DNA from: Rouxiella badensis
Lineage (GTDB): Bacteria > Pseudomonadota > Gammaproteobacteria > Enterobacterales > Enterobacteriaceae
NCBI RefSeq assembly: GCF_002093665.1
Contig: NZ_MRWE01000007.1
Coordinates: 62,001-126,000 of the forward strand
Reading direction: 5' to 3'
Length of the DNA stretch: 64,000 nucleotides
Below are positions 18,936 through 28,701 of this stretch, in pieces. The notes under the pieces are model-generated. The model did not search any database. It saw only the letters and a program-made list of their open reading frames with translations, and was not told the origin of the DNA. How positions within the stretch are numbered: position 1 is the stretch's first letter; each line of letters starts with the position of its first letter. A program made the position numbers and the translations under genes.

Positions 18936-21900
18936 ATGCGCATTGTTATTGACCTGCAAGGGGCACAGACAGAAAGCCGTTATCGCGGAATTGGCCGTTA
19001 TACCCTTTCTATTGCAAAGGCGATTATTCGCAACAACACAAAGCACGAGATTTTTATCACCTTGTCATCATTGTTTCCTGAAACAATTGCTGATTTAAAA
19101 ACACAGTTCAGTGAATATCTTCCTGCTGAGAACATCCTGGTGTGGCATGTGCCAGGCCCAGTCAGGGCATTAGAAAGAGATAATGCTTGGCGTAGCGAAA
19201 GTGCGGAATATATCCGTGAGGCTTTTTTGCAGAATCTGCGCCCTGATATCGTCTTTATCACCAGCCTGTTTGAAGGCCACGTCGATAATGCCGTGACGTC
19301 AATTGCCAAATTTTCTCCAAATACTAAAGTGGCCGTTCTTCATCACGATCTGATCCCTTTGGTACAGTCAGATGTTTACCTCCAAGATGATGTTTTCAAA
19401 GAATATTATCTCAAAAAAATCAACTGGCTTAAAAACGCTGACTTGATTTTAACTAATTCAGATTACACCTCTGCGGAAGCCATTGAGTGGTTAGATGTTC
19501 CTTTTGAGAAAGTTCATACTGTCTCTGCTGCAACTGAGGAGCAGTTCGTTGTCAGCGAAGTGGTTGACGCCGAATTTACTACCCTGAAAGCGCGATATGG
19601 AATTACTCGTGAGGTCGTACTTTACGCGCCCGGTGGATTCGACTCGCGTAAAAACTTTAGACGCCTTATTGAAGCATACAGCAAGCTATCACCGGCAATT
19701 CGTGATAAACACCAGTTGGTTATTGTCAGTAAGTTGTCTGATAGCGATCGCATCGGTTTGCGCTCTATTGCAAACAATGTTCGGTTACGTGAAGACGAAA
19801 TGATTTTGACAGGTTATGTGTCCGAGCATGATTTAGTCGTTTTATATCAGTTGGCTAAGCTATTTGTGTTTGCCTCTTTGCATGAAGGGTTTGGTTTGCC
19901 AATATTGGAAGCCATGACCTGTGGGGCGGCGACAATCGGTTCCAATGTAACCAGTATTCCTGAGGTTATTGGGTATGAAGATGCACTTTTCGATCCCTAC
20001 TCGGTTGATTCAATAAAGGAAAAGCTTCATCAGGCGCTTAGTGATGATGCTTTCCTTGCCCGCTTGAAGCAACACGCGATTATCCAGGCTAAAAAGTTTT
20101 CCTGGGATTACGCAGGAATAACCGCTTTAGGTTGTTTTGAAAAGATTGTTGCGGATGCTGCCCCGCTTCCTGGTGAAACAGTGACTCCTGCACAGCTTGT
20201 GACGGCTATTTCATCAATCAACTGCCGCGAAAAACCTACTGATAACGACCTACGCGCCACGGCAGAATCCATTGACCGCAACGCGAAATTAATTGAACTT
20301 CACTCTGTCGATATTGAGAAATTATCCTGGCGAGTAGAAGGTCCATTTGACAGTTCTTACAGCCTGGCCCTGGTGAACAGAGAGTTTGCTCGTGCCTTGA
20401 GTCAGGACAATGTTGAGGTATTACTCCACTCAACGGAAGGGCCTGGTGATTTTGCACCCAGTGAAACCTTCATTAATGACAAGAACAATGCCGATCTTAA
20501 AGAGTTCAACCAACGGATTGAGAAGCAAGGTTCAAGAACGGTTAACGTATTAAGCCGCAATCTTTACCCACCTCGCGTCTCAGGTATAAATGCAGATGTA
20601 AAACTTTTGCACTGCTATGCCTGGGAAGAAACGGGTTTTCCGCAGGAGTGGATCAATAACTTCAACCGTGAATTAGATGCTGTTTTGTGTACCTCAGAGC
20701 ATGTCCGCAAGGTATTGATTGATAATGGCGCGATGATTCCTGTCTTTAATGTGGGTAACGGATGCGAACATTGGGATCGTATTCAGAGCGGCGCGGCACC
20801 TAAGCTGGTGGCTAAAAAATTTAAGTTCTTGCATGTCTCATCCTGTTTCCCTCGCAAAGGGGTTCAGGCTATGTTGGCTGCCTACGGCTCAGCCTTTACT
20901 GCGGCCGATGAAGTCTCATTAATAATAAAAACGTTCGCTAATCCACATAATGAAGTTCATCAGTGGCTGGCTGAGGAACGTGCGGCCAACGTCAATTATC
21001 CTGACGTAATCATTATTGAACAGGATATGGCCGAATCTGATCTCAAAGCGCTGTACGAGTTTTGTGATGTATTAGTTGCCCCAAGCTGTGCGGAAGGATT
21101 TGGTCTGCCGGTTGCTGAAGCCATGTTGAGTGGGCTTCCCGCCATCACCACTAACTGGAGCGGCCAGCTCGATTTCTGTACTCCTGAAAATTCATGGTTG
21201 GTGGACTATAAGTTCGAGCGTGCCAGAACCCATTTTGGACTTTTCTCATCTTCTTGGGTCAGTGCAAACGTTGATGATCTCGGCCGTGCAATGAAAGACG
21301 CGGCAGAAGCTAGTGAAGAAAAGCTGAAAGCGATGGCGCTAAAAGGGCGTGAGCTTATTATGGCCAAATTTAAATGGTCTGATGTAGCCCAACGCTCGAC
21401 TTCTGCCGTTGCTCATCTTCGTAAAAACTTCGAACTTGCCCACGAAGACACGCGGATAGGCTGGTTGTCTACCTGGAATACCAAGTGTGGAATTGCAACT
21501 TATTCCCAGCACCTGGTTGCTGATATGCCAAGCGATCAAGTTGTTATCTTTGCTCCCGCAGCTAACGACTTGGTTAGCGTGGATGAAAGTAACGTTTTGA
21601 GAAGTTGGGTTGTTGGAAAAGAAAACAACTATCTTGATGCACTCGATGCACAAATTGAAGCGTTGCGCTTGAATACTCTGGTTATTCAATTCAACTACGG
21701 ATTCTTCAATCATCGCGAGCTTTCTGCATTTATAGAAAAGCACCACCATGCCGGGCGAGTCATCGTTATGGCAATGCATTCGACAGTTGATCCTGAAAAA
21801 GAACCTCACTGGAACTTCCGTTTGTCAGAAATGACGGATGCGCTAAAAATGTGCGATCGCCTGCTTGTGCATTCGATAACCGATATCAACCGTTTAAAAC

Positions 21901-22565
21901 TGTTGGGGATAGTCAATAACGTAACCTTATTCCCACACGGCGTATTGGGCTATCCAAAATCAGCAGATAAAGTCGCTAAGCCTAATGCTCTACCGTTAGT
22001 CGCAAGTTATGGTTTCTGTCTGCCTCATAAAGGCTTGAAAGAGCTTATTGAGGCCGTTGCTTATCTCAAGTCAGCAGGGAAACCCGTCCGACTAAGGCTG
22101 GTCAATGCCGAATATCCGGTTAGCGAATCGGCTGATTTAGTGCGAGAACTTAAAGCCACAGCGTCTAAATTGGGGGTTGAGGATTTAGTCGAGATGTACA
22201 ACGACTTCCTTGATGACGAGGAAAGCCTCCGTTTGTTATCAGATGCTGATGTGTTGGTTTTCGCTTACCAAAATACGGGGGAGTCTGCCAGTGGCGCTGT
22301 GCGGTACGGAATGGCAACGCATAAACCGGTAGCGGTAACGCCTTTAGCCATTTTTGACGATCTTGGGGATGCAGTATTCCGATTCAAAGGGACTTCAGTT
22401 GCTGAAATCGCTGAGGGCATCTCGGCGATTAATCAAAAATCGCCAGAGGCGATTAAAACTCAGCAACGTGCTGACGAATGGCGTCAACAGCATGATTATC
22501 ATACTGTGGCCAGACGTTTAGAAAATATGTGTACCGGCCTGTTAAGGGCTAAAGTCTTTAAATAG
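18936..22565 (+). CDS. wbdA: Three-domain mannosyltransferase polymerase (WbdA, O8-like)
   Basis: The 1209-residue cytoplasmic enzyme is made of three GT4/GT-B modules. Module 1 (about 1-420) has the EX7E motif EGFGLPILE at 316-324. Module 2 (about 460-825) has EGFGLPVAE at 720-728. Module 3 (about 838-1205, starting RIGWLSTWNTKCGIATYS) has a non-canonical ESASGAVRYG at 1116. WbdA of E. coli O9a has two modules and that of O8 has three, matching a trisaccharide mannose repeat. Gene length and order point to the O8 / Klebsiella O5 type. The ATG follows the methyltransferase stop by two bases; GGAG precedes it. Confidence 0.9.
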   Translation: MRIVIDLQGAQTESRYRGIGRYTLSIAKAIIRNNTKHEIFITLSSLFPETIADLKTQFSEYLPAENILVWHVPGPVRALERDNAWRSESAEYIREAFLQNLRPDIVFITSLFEGHVDNAVTSIAKFSPNTKVAVLHHDLIPLVQSDVYLQDDVFKEYYLKKINWLKNADLILTNSDYTSAEAIEWLDVPFEKVHTVSAATEEQFVVSEVVDAEFTTLKARYGITREVVLYAPGGFDSRKNFRRLIEAYSKLSPAIRDKHQLVIVSKLSDSDRIGLRSIANNVRLREDEMILTGYVSEHDLVVLYQLAKLFVFASLHEGFGLPILEAMTCGAATIGSNVTSIPEVIGYEDALFDPYSVDSIKEKLHQALSDDAFLARLKQHAIIQAKKFSWDYAGITALGCFEKIVADAAPLPGETVTPAQLVTAISSINCREKPTDNDLRATAESIDRNAKLIELHSVDIEKLSWRVEGPFDSSYSLALVNREFARALSQDNVEVLLHSTEGPGDFAPSETFINDKNNADLKEFNQRIEKQGSRTVNVLSRNLYPPRVSGINADVKLLHCYAWEETGFPQEWINNFNRELDAVLCTSEHVRKVLIDNGAMIPVFNVGNGCEHWDRIQSGAAPKLVAKKFKFLHVSSCFPRKGVQAMLAAYGSAFTAADEVSLIIKTFANPHNEVHQWLAEERAANVNYPDVIIIEQDMAESDLKALYEFCDVLVAPSCAEGFGLPVAEAMLSGLPAITTNWSGQLDFCTPENSWLVDYKFERARTHFGLFSSSWVSANVDDLGRAMKDAAEASEEKLKAMALKGRELIMAKFKWSDVAQRSTSAVAHLRKNFELAHEDTRIGWLSTWNTKCGIATYSQHLVADMPSDQVVIFAPAANDLVSVDESNVLRSWVVGKENNYLDALDAQIEALRLNTLVIQFNYGFFNHRELSAFIEKHHHAGRVIVMAMHSTVDPEKEPHWNFRLSEMTDALKMCDRLLVHSITDINRLKLLGIVNNVTLFPHGVLGYPKSADKVAKPNALPLVASYGFCLPHKGLKELIEAVAYLKSAGKPVRLRLVNAEYPVSESADLVRELKATASKLGVEDLVEMYNDFLDDEESLRLLSDADVLVFAYQNTGESASGAVRYGMATHKPVAVTPLAIFDDLGDAVFRFKGTSVAEIAEGISAINQKSPEAIKTQQRADEWRQQHDYHTVARRLENMCTGLLRAKVFK

Positions 22566-22587
22566 GCCTGGGGTCGGTGAATTAAAA

Positions 22588-22622
22588 AACGCAACATGGG
22601 TGTAATACCCATGTTGCTTTAA
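22588..22622 (+). terminator. Intra-operon terminator-like hairpin between wbdA and wbdB
   Basis: A perfect 11-bp stem (GCAACATGGGT at 22591-22601, ACCCATGTTGC at 22607-22617, loop GTAAT) is followed by TTTAACTTT. A second dyad AGACATG/CATGTCT lies at 22632-22659. Polymerase modified by RfaH at the upstream ops element would be expected to read through. Confidence 0.6.
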
Positions 22623-22746
22623 CTTTCCTGTAGACATGGGTTCTAAATAATTCATGTCTGTGGTTAACGGGTAATAAGCGTTATTCATTAGCAGACAGGA
22701 ACTTTCACAGATAATTTCTATTTGTGATTGCAAATGGGTGTAAACA

Positions 22747-23880
22747 ATGAAGTTAGTATTTTCATCAGACTGTATAAAATTTCCTCTGACCGGAATAGGG
22801 CGCTATGCACTGGAATTAACCAATTATCTTGAAACCAGCGACGAAATAAGCTCGCTACGCTATCTAAATGGGCGAAGATTAATTGACCAGCGTCCGGTAC
22901 CGGTAGAAAGTGGTGCCCTAAAGTCAAAGTTACAAAGCGCATTAAAAAAGAATCCGCTGATTACCGAGGCTTATCGCTATACCTATCCTTGGCTTAAATC
23001 ACGCGCTCTGAAGCAGGCACCTGATGCCATTTTTCACTGCCCAAATTACTATCTGCCGCCAAATGTGGGCAATGCTATCACTACGTTCCATGATTTATCT
23101 ATTTTTACCTGGCCTGAATGCCATCCACCTGAACGCGTAAAATATATGCGTAAAGAGCTGCTGCTGTCGCTTAAGCGTGCAGAGAGACTTTTGACCGTTT
23201 CCGAATTCTCACGTCAGGAAATTGCCAGTTATTTCAACTATCCGCTTGATAAAATCGATGCCACGCCGTTGGCCAGCAGCGGCCAGTTTTATGTTCGCAA
23301 ACCGGAAGAAACGGCCGAGTTGATGCGTAAACTGGGCCTGGAGCACGGTAAATATTGCTTGTATACCGGAACTATTGAGCCAAGAAAGAATATCGCGACG
23401 CTGCTTGATGCCTATGAAAGATTGCCGCTGTCCATTAGAAATCATTACCCACTGGTACTGTGTGGTTATTCTGGCTGGAGTAGTGAGGCCATTCACCTTA
23501 GGTTCCAGCGTGGCGAACGCGAAGGGTGGATTAAGTATTTAGGATATGTGGCCTCGAAAGAGTTGCCATTATTATTTGCCGCTGCGAATACTTTCCTCTT
23601 TCCGTCTTTATATGAAGGATTTGGCCTGCCGGTGCTAGAATCTATGGCATCGGGCGTCCCTGTTGTTTGCTCAAACGCCGCCTCATTACCCGAGGTTGTG
23701 GGCGACGCTGCTTTGGTATGTGAACCTCTCGATGTTGAGGCGCTGACAGCGGCTATACAGCGCTGTATTGAAGATAATCAGTGGCGCCAATTATCAATCG
23801 AGACTGGCTTAAAACAGGCTAAAAAATTCTCCTGGGCACGCTGTGCAGAAGAAACAATAGCGGCCTATAAAAAGGTTTAG
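22747..23880 (+). CDS. wbdB: Mannosyltransferase WbdB (GT4)
   Basis: The 377-residue GT-B glycosyltransferase belongs to family 4. The N-terminal glycine-rich TGIGRYALEL loop and the EX7E motif EGFGLPVLE (near 296-304) are clear. In E. coli O8/O9 WbdB adds the second and third mannoses of the adaptor that links the repeat domain to the lipid primer. It is separated from wbdA by 180 non-coding bases with hairpins, and is eight bases from wbdC. The exact linkage made cannot be read from sequence. Confidence 0.85.
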   Translation: MKLVFSSDCIKFPLTGIGRYALELTNYLETSDEISSLRYLNGRRLIDQRPVPVESGALKSKLQSALKKNPLITEAYRYTYPWLKSRALKQAPDAIFHCPNYYLPPNVGNAITTFHDLSIFTWPECHPPERVKYMRKELLLSLKRAERLLTVSEFSRQEIASYFNYPLDKIDATPLASSGQFYVRKPEETAELMRKLGLEHGKYCLYTGTIEPRKNIATLLDAYERLPLSIRNHYPLVLCGYSGWSSEAIHLRFQRGEREGWIKYLGYVASKELPLLFAAANTFLFPSLYEGFGLPVLESMASGVPVVCSNAASLPEVVGDAALVCEPLDVEALTAAIQRCIEDNQWRQLSIETGLKQAKKFSWARCAEETIAAYKKV

Positions 23881-23887
23881 AGTCTTT

Positions 23888-25006
23888 ATGTTGAAAGTAT
23901 TACATTTCTATAAAACTTACTATCCAGACTCTTTTGGCGGAATTGAGCAAGTTATTTTCCAGCTAAGTGAAGGTACGGCGAATTTCAATGTTGAAAACAC
24001 GGTGCTGGTATTAAGCCCGCGCGGGGACACTGACGTTAGCTCTTTCCATAAGCATAATATTACCTCTGCAAAAATTACTTTCGAGTTAGCCTCAACGCCG
24101 TTTTCTTTAAATGCGTTGACTAAATTTAAAAAGCTCGCGGAAAAGGCCGATATTATCCATTATCATTTTCCATACCCTTTTATGGATTTGATACATTTTT
24201 TGGCTGGTGTGAAAAAGCCTACGGTTGTTTCGTATCATTCGGATGTGGTAAAGCAAAAAAATATACTCAAGTTTTACAAACCCCTGATGCACAAATTCTT
24301 GGGGAGCGTGAGCCGGATTGTTGCCTCATCACCTAATTATGTGCAGACCAGCCCGGTATTACAATGTTTCAGAGACAAAGTCAGCGTTATTCCATTTGGC
24401 ATTGATGAGCAATCTTATCCGCCGGTGAATGACGAAAAGCTGGCTTTCTGGTCGCAGCAGTTTTCTACGCCATTTTTCCTGTTTATCGGCGCCTTTCGTT
24501 ATTATAAGGGACTGCATATATTATTGGCCGCGGCTAAAAATGCGAGTTATCCCATCGTGATTGTAGGCGGTGGTCCCGCCGAAGCGGAACTCAAACAGCA
24601 AGCGGCAGAGCTGGCGCTTGATAACGTCTTTTTTGTCGGTGCACTGGAAGACGCCGATAAGTTTGCGTTATTAAAGCTGTGCCACGGGTTAGTCTTTCCG
24701 TCGCATCTGCGCTCTGAAGCCTTTGGTATTTCGTTGCTGGAAGGTGCGATGTTCGGAAAACCGCTTATTTCTTGCGAAATAGGCACCGGGACGACTTACA
24801 TTAATATTCATAACGAAACCGGAATCGTTATTGAGCCCAATAACGTCGGTTCATTACGAAACGCTATGGATTTATTGGCAAATAATAGCCAACTCGCTGC
24901 GCAGCTCGGCGAGAATGCTTACAAGCGGTATAAAGATTTCTTTACCTATGAGCAAATGATTAATAAGTATATGGCGATCTATAATGACTTAAGCGCTAAG
25001 CGTTAG
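23888..25006 (+). CDS. wbdC: Mannosyltransferase WbdC (GT4)
   Basis: The 372-residue family 4 glycosyltransferase begins MLKVLHFYKTYYPDSFGGIEQ, like WbdC of the E. coli mannan clusters. The acceptor-side motif is SEAFGISLLEG (near 276-286). WbdC adds the first mannose to GlcNAc-diphospho-undecaprenol, which WecA makes elsewhere in the genome. It closes the O-antigen operon. Confidence 0.85.
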   Translation: MLKVLHFYKTYYPDSFGGIEQVIFQLSEGTANFNVENTVLVLSPRGDTDVSSFHKHNITSAKITFELASTPFSLNALTKFKKLAEKADIIHYHFPYPFMDLIHFLAGVKKPTVVSYHSDVVKQKNILKFYKPLMHKFLGSVSRIVASSPNYVQTSPVLQCFRDKVSVIPFGIDEQSYPPVNDEKLAFWSQQFSTPFFLFIGAFRYYKGLHILLAAAKNASYPIVIVGGGPAEAELKQQAAELALDNVFFVGALEDADKFALLKLCHGLVFPSHLRSEAFGISLLEGAMFGKPLISCEIGTGTTYINIHNETGIVIEPNNVGSLRNAMDLLANNSQLAAQLGENAYKRYKDFFTYEQMINKYMAIYNDLSAKR

Positions 25007-25357
25007 ATTGCATTTTAACCAATAGCCTATTTCCCCCGCTTTTGCTCAGGTTGGGCTAAATGGGTCGCACAACAAGCCGCCGTGCATCAGCCCGGATTAA
25101 TGTCGTAAAATTCGCTCTTTTTGACCTGCAATTCGTCGTTGTTACCGGTAAAGTGTCAAATGCTCGGCATGGTGGCTGAGGCTAAACTGCACCGACCACT
25201 TGAATGGTTGTGATAGTTATAGCTGTGATAGGTACACCCTCAGTCATTCTCATGTACAATGCTTGGGTTCATTTGTATGGCGCGGTGAGGATAAACCTAC
25301 TAAGAACAGGGGTTTGAGTTCCACCGAGCTATCAACTATTTCAGACAGGAGTTGCTA
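25007..25357 (+). promoter_or_regulatory. gnd upstream region
   Basis: These 350 bases carry no recognised gene. A TACAAT hexamer near 25255 is a possible -10 for gnd but lacks a good -35. CAGGAG lies six bases before the gnd ATG. I see no clear terminator hairpin for the O-antigen operon here. Confidence 0.35.
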
Positions 25358-26767
25358 ATGTCCAAACAACAGATCGGCGTCGTTGGTATGGCGGTAATGG
25401 GTCGTAACCTCGCGCTTAACATTGAAAGCCGTGGTTATTCCGTTGCTATTTTTAACCGTTCTGGCGATAAGACTGATGAAGTCGTTGCCGAGAATCCGGG
25501 TAAAAATCTGGTTCCATACTACACAGTCGAAGAGTTTGTTGAGTCACTGGAAAAACCACGCCGTATTCTGCTGATGGTGAAAGCAGGTGAAGCGACCGAT
25601 AAAACTATCGCATCCCTCACACCACACCTTGATAAAGGTGACATCCTCATCGATGGCGGCAACACCTTCTATAAAGATACCATTCGTCGTAACAAAGAAC
25701 TTTCCGACCAAGGCTTCAACTTTATCGGTACCGGCGTTTCCGGTGGCGAAGAGGGCGCACTGAAAGGTCCTTCCATCATGCCTGGTGGTCAGAAAGAAGC
25801 TTACGAACTGGTTGCTCCAATCCTCGAGCAGATCGCCGCCCGTGCTGACGATGGCGACGCTTGCGTAGCTTACATCGGTGCTGATGGTGCAGGCCACTAC
25901 GTTAAAATGGTTCACAACGGTATCGAATACGGCGACATGCAGCTGATTGCTGAAGCCTATTCTCTGCTGAAGCAGTCTCTGAATCTGAGCAACGAAGAGC
26001 TGGCTACCACCTTCGCTGAATGGAACAAAGGCGAGCTGAGCAGCTACCTGATTGACATCACCAAAGACATCTTCACCAAGAAAGACGAAGCGGGTAACTA
26101 CCTGGTAGACGTGATTCTTGATGAAGCAGCAAACAAAGGTACCGGTAAGTGGACCAGCCAGAGCTCTCTGGACCTTGGCGAGCCACTGACTTTGATTACT
26201 GAGTCTGTATTTGCCCGTTACCTGTCTTCTCTGAAAGATCAGCGCGTTGCGGCTTCTAAAGTTCTGACTGGCCCAGCGGTTAAAGCATTTGCGGGCGATA
26301 AAGCAGAATTTATCGAAAAAATCCGTCGTGCTCTGTACCTGGGTAAAATCGTTTCTTACGCGCAGGGCTTCTCTCAGCTGAAAGCGGCTTCCGACGAGAA
26401 CAACTGGAACCTGCACTACGGTGAAATCGCCAAAATCTTCCGCGCTGGCTGCATCATCCGTGCTCAGTTCCTGCAGAAAATTACCGATGCTTACGAAGAA
26501 AACGCGTCAATTGCAAACCTGCTGTTGGCGCCATACTTCAAAAACATCGCTGACGAATATCAGCAAGCGCTGCGTGACGTGGTGTCCTATGCCGTTCAGA
26601 ACGGTATCCCGACGCCTACTTTCTCTGCTGCGATCAACTACTACGACAGCTACCGCAGCGCGGTTCTGCCAGCTAACCTGATCCAGGCACAGCGTGACTA
26701 CTTCGGCGCACATACTTACAAGCGTACCGATAAAGAAGGCGTGTTCCACACCGAGTGGTTGGACTGA
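25358..26767 (+). CDS. gnd: 6-phosphogluconate dehydrogenase, decarboxylating
   Basis: The 469-residue enzyme oxidises 6-phosphogluconate to ribulose-5-phosphate with NADP in the pentose phosphate pathway. It is nearly collinear with E. coli Gnd (468), with the N-terminal [15 protein letters not shown] dinucleotide fold and the catalytic GGNTFYKD and KGTGKWTSQ segments. I start at the ATG at 25358 (MSKQQIG), which has CAGGAG upstream. gnd is the usual right border of enterobacterial O-antigen loci. Confidence 0.98.
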   Translation: MSKQQIGVVGMAVMGRNLALNIESRGYSVAIFNRSGDKTDEVVAENPGKNLVPYYTVEEFVESLEKPRRILLMVKAGEATDKTIASLTPHLDKGDILIDGGNTFYKDTIRRNKELSDQGFNFIGTGVSGGEEGALKGPSIMPGGQKEAYELVAPILEQIAARADDGDACVAYIGADGAGHYVKMVHNGIEYGDMQLIAEAYSLLKQSLNLSNEELATTFAEWNKGELSSYLIDITKDIFTKKDEAGNYLVDVILDEAANKGTGKWTSQSSLDLGEPLTLITESVFARYLSSLKDQRVAASKVLTGPAVKAFAGDKAEFIEKIRRALYLGKIVSYAQGFSQLKAASDENNWNLHYGEIAKIFRAGCIIRAQFLQKITDAYEENASIANLLLAPYFKNIADEYQQALRDVVSYAVQNGIPTPTFSAAINYYDSYRSAVLPANLIQAQRDYFGAHTYKRTDKEGVFHTEWLD

Positions 26768-26817
26768 TCGTTAGTGAGTGATGTAATTAACTGGTAGATA
26801 CAGTTTATTTAAATATT

Positions 26818-26855
26818 AAAACCGCCGAGAATTTATTTTCGGCGGTTTTTTTTGT
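26818..26855 (+). terminator. Intrinsic terminator of gnd
   Basis: The stem ACCGCCGA (26821-26828) / TCGGCGGT (26839-26846), extended by flanking A/T pairs, is followed by eight or more T residues. Confidence 0.9.
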
Positions 26856-27066
26856 GCTGAGTTTTACCCAGTGTATTGGCCTTACCCCAAAATCCTGCAC
26901 CATTCAGTAACCATACACTATAACCAGAGGCGTCCCCATTCTGCACTGGGCTCGCTGACCCGTCCGAACTTGCCGAATAATCTGCCGGTTGCCAGAATAT
27001 GCAGCCAGAATGAAGCCGGTTATTCCTGATTATGAATGGATCACCTACGGGGTCAGGGTCAGCCAA
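26833..27066 (-). other. Short unexplained reading frame, possible gene remnant
   Basis: A 77-codon minus-strand frame (TTG start at best) is rich in Ser, Gly, Asn and Trp and runs into the gnd terminator. It has no ribosome site. It lies between gnd and the membrane protein gene, where nothing else is coded. It could be the 3' remnant of a lost gene or chance; I recognise no family. Confidence 0.2.
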
Positions 27067-27069
27067 ACG

Positions 27070-28590
27070 CTAGTGAACCCTGTTTTGCAAATTAATAGCG
27101 CTCAACTCACCAATCAGGCTTTTATTGTATATATAGAACGTGGTGTCCCTGAACCGCAAGGTTTCATCGGGTTGACCGAACTGTTTTTTAACCCCTGCTA
27201 AACAAATCGTGATATCTCGACACTGCTCTCCGTCGTTGTAAATAGCAACGAACTGACGCTTCCAGGCCTTGTCCGCCCCAAACTGGTACCAATTATCGAA
27301 AGTCTGCGGTCTACCAGTGAAGTTGATAAAACCAGTTGAAGTATCAAAGGTTACAGGCCTGATGATTTGATGCCAATCCGAGCGCCAGCCTGTGGCCAAG
27401 GCATCGGTTCCCCAGTATGGACCATAGCCATAGTCAAGATTGTGAGCCTGCATAAACGCGATGATATCGCTGGAGGTAGAAGGGCTATCCCTAAGCGGCG
27501 TCTGAATGAAATTAGAGGCGTAGCCTGAAATCATCAAGATTAACAACGGCACCAGCATGATTTTTCGATGGCTGACTGCATGCAGAAAGATAACGCTAAT
27601 GATCAGATAGACAATGTTTACGAAGAATCGTGCGCTTACATAGGCACCCGGAGTGCTGCTAAGTATGAAGGCAGAAGAGATGCCAAATACTGACATCAGG
27701 ATCAGGAAATCTACATTACTTATGCGTGAAGGTTTGTTGATGGAGGACAGGTAGAGTACCAGCACGATGGCAGCAGAAATCATGAAAAGGCTGTCACGCT
27801 CAGCGACGAACAGGTTCAACATGCCGCCAAGCCCATACAAAAGCCATCGCGCATTGTCGATCATTTGTTGGGGAGAACCTAAGCTAAAGTGAGCAACGGG
27901 TAAATGAAAAATACGTTCAACGCTATGGGTAAAAAGAACAATGCCGGTTAAAACGGGGGCAACCAGTCCCTTGAAAGGACGTATCTTCAAGCCAAAGATT
28001 TCATAGAAATTCACCAGCAGCAGCGGCAAATAAAAGGCTGCAAGAAGCCATGGATCGGAAACGGAAGCAGCGATTACCAGTAGGTAGAGCACAACATCAA
28101 TGAGCAGGCTACGATGCCGAAGGTTAACCAGATAAAGATAAACGCACAGCAATCCATAGAGATTGGTCAGATTATGCGAGAAAGGATGGGCTACATAACC
28201 TGAAACTTGGGCATAATGACTTAATCCGCAAAAAAATGGCACTAGCAAAAAGCTCAGGCTATTGTTGCTACGTTCATAGCAAATCATCGCTGCCAGCACG
28301 GCGCAAAGAAACAGCTGCGCAATGGAAAGCCAACGTAATATTTCTGGAGAGGTACCCCCGGTGAGTTCAAACAGCAAAAAATGAATCGGGTAGGCAGAGA
28401 AATACCAGTTATCTATTGTTGGTCGCCAATTTCTCATGACTGACCAGCCGTGCTGAGTTATCTCATGCCAGACTGTTGGCGAGTTAGCCACATCAGAATC
28501 GGCAAGGAAATTGAGATTGACCACCCAGATGCTGGCAGCCATGCCGGTGAGCAGGCAGATAACAGTTAAGATTAACTCTTTATTTTTCAT
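27070..28590 (-). CDS. Polytopic inner-membrane protein, GT-C glycosyltransferase-like
   Basis: The protein of about 506 residues has roughly ten to twelve hydrophobic segments and a hydrophilic C-terminal domain (about 380-506, with YGPYWGTDALATGWRSDWHQ). After the first membrane helix an acidic loop contains DSD. That layout recalls GT-C enzymes (ArnT, PMT, GtrC), which take sugars from polyprenyl phosphate on the periplasmic side. No gtrA or gtrB lies beside it. The start is uncertain: the ATG at 28590 fits the first helix, but no good ribosome site is seen. Between gnd and his, where ugd or wzz often lies, it may modify the mannan O-antigen or the LPS core; this is inference. Confidence 0.55.
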   Translation of the reverse strand: MKNKELILTVICLLTGMAASIWVVNLNFLADSDVANSPTVWHEITQHGWSVMRNWRPTIDNWYFSAYPIHFLLFELTGGTSPEILRWLSIAQLFLCAVLAAMICYERSNNSLSFLLVPFFCGLSHYAQVSGYVAHPFSHNLTNLYGLLCVYLYLVNLRHRSLLIDVVLYLLVIAASVSDPWLLAAFYLPLLLVNFYEIFGLKIRPFKGLVAPVLTGIVLFTHSVERIFHLPVAHFSLGSPQQMIDNARWLLYGLGGMLNLFVAERDSLFMISAAIVLVLYLSSINKPSRISNVDFLILMSVFGISSAFILSSTPGAYVSARFFVNIVYLIISVIFLHAVSHRKIMLVPLLILMISGYASNFIQTPLRDSPSTSSDIIAFMQAHNLDYGYGPYWGTDALATGWRSDWHQIIRPVTFDTSTGFINFTGRPQTFDNWYQFGADKAWKRQFVAIYNDGEQCRDITICLAGVKKQFGQPDETLRFRDTTFYIYNKSLIGELSAINLQNRVH

Positions 28591-28701
28591 TCGAATGATG
28601 CATGAGGTAGTCTGAGTCAATATGGATTTTAAGAGTACAAATACTCGAATACTCAGTTGCTCGCTGTGCGCGATGATATTAAATGATTTAAATTCGACCG
28701 C

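Noticed and set aside
12798-25006. Wzx/Wzy-dependent O-antigen locus
   Set aside because: No polytopic flippase or polymerase and no wzz is encoded; wzm and wzt are present, so the ABC-dependent route applies.
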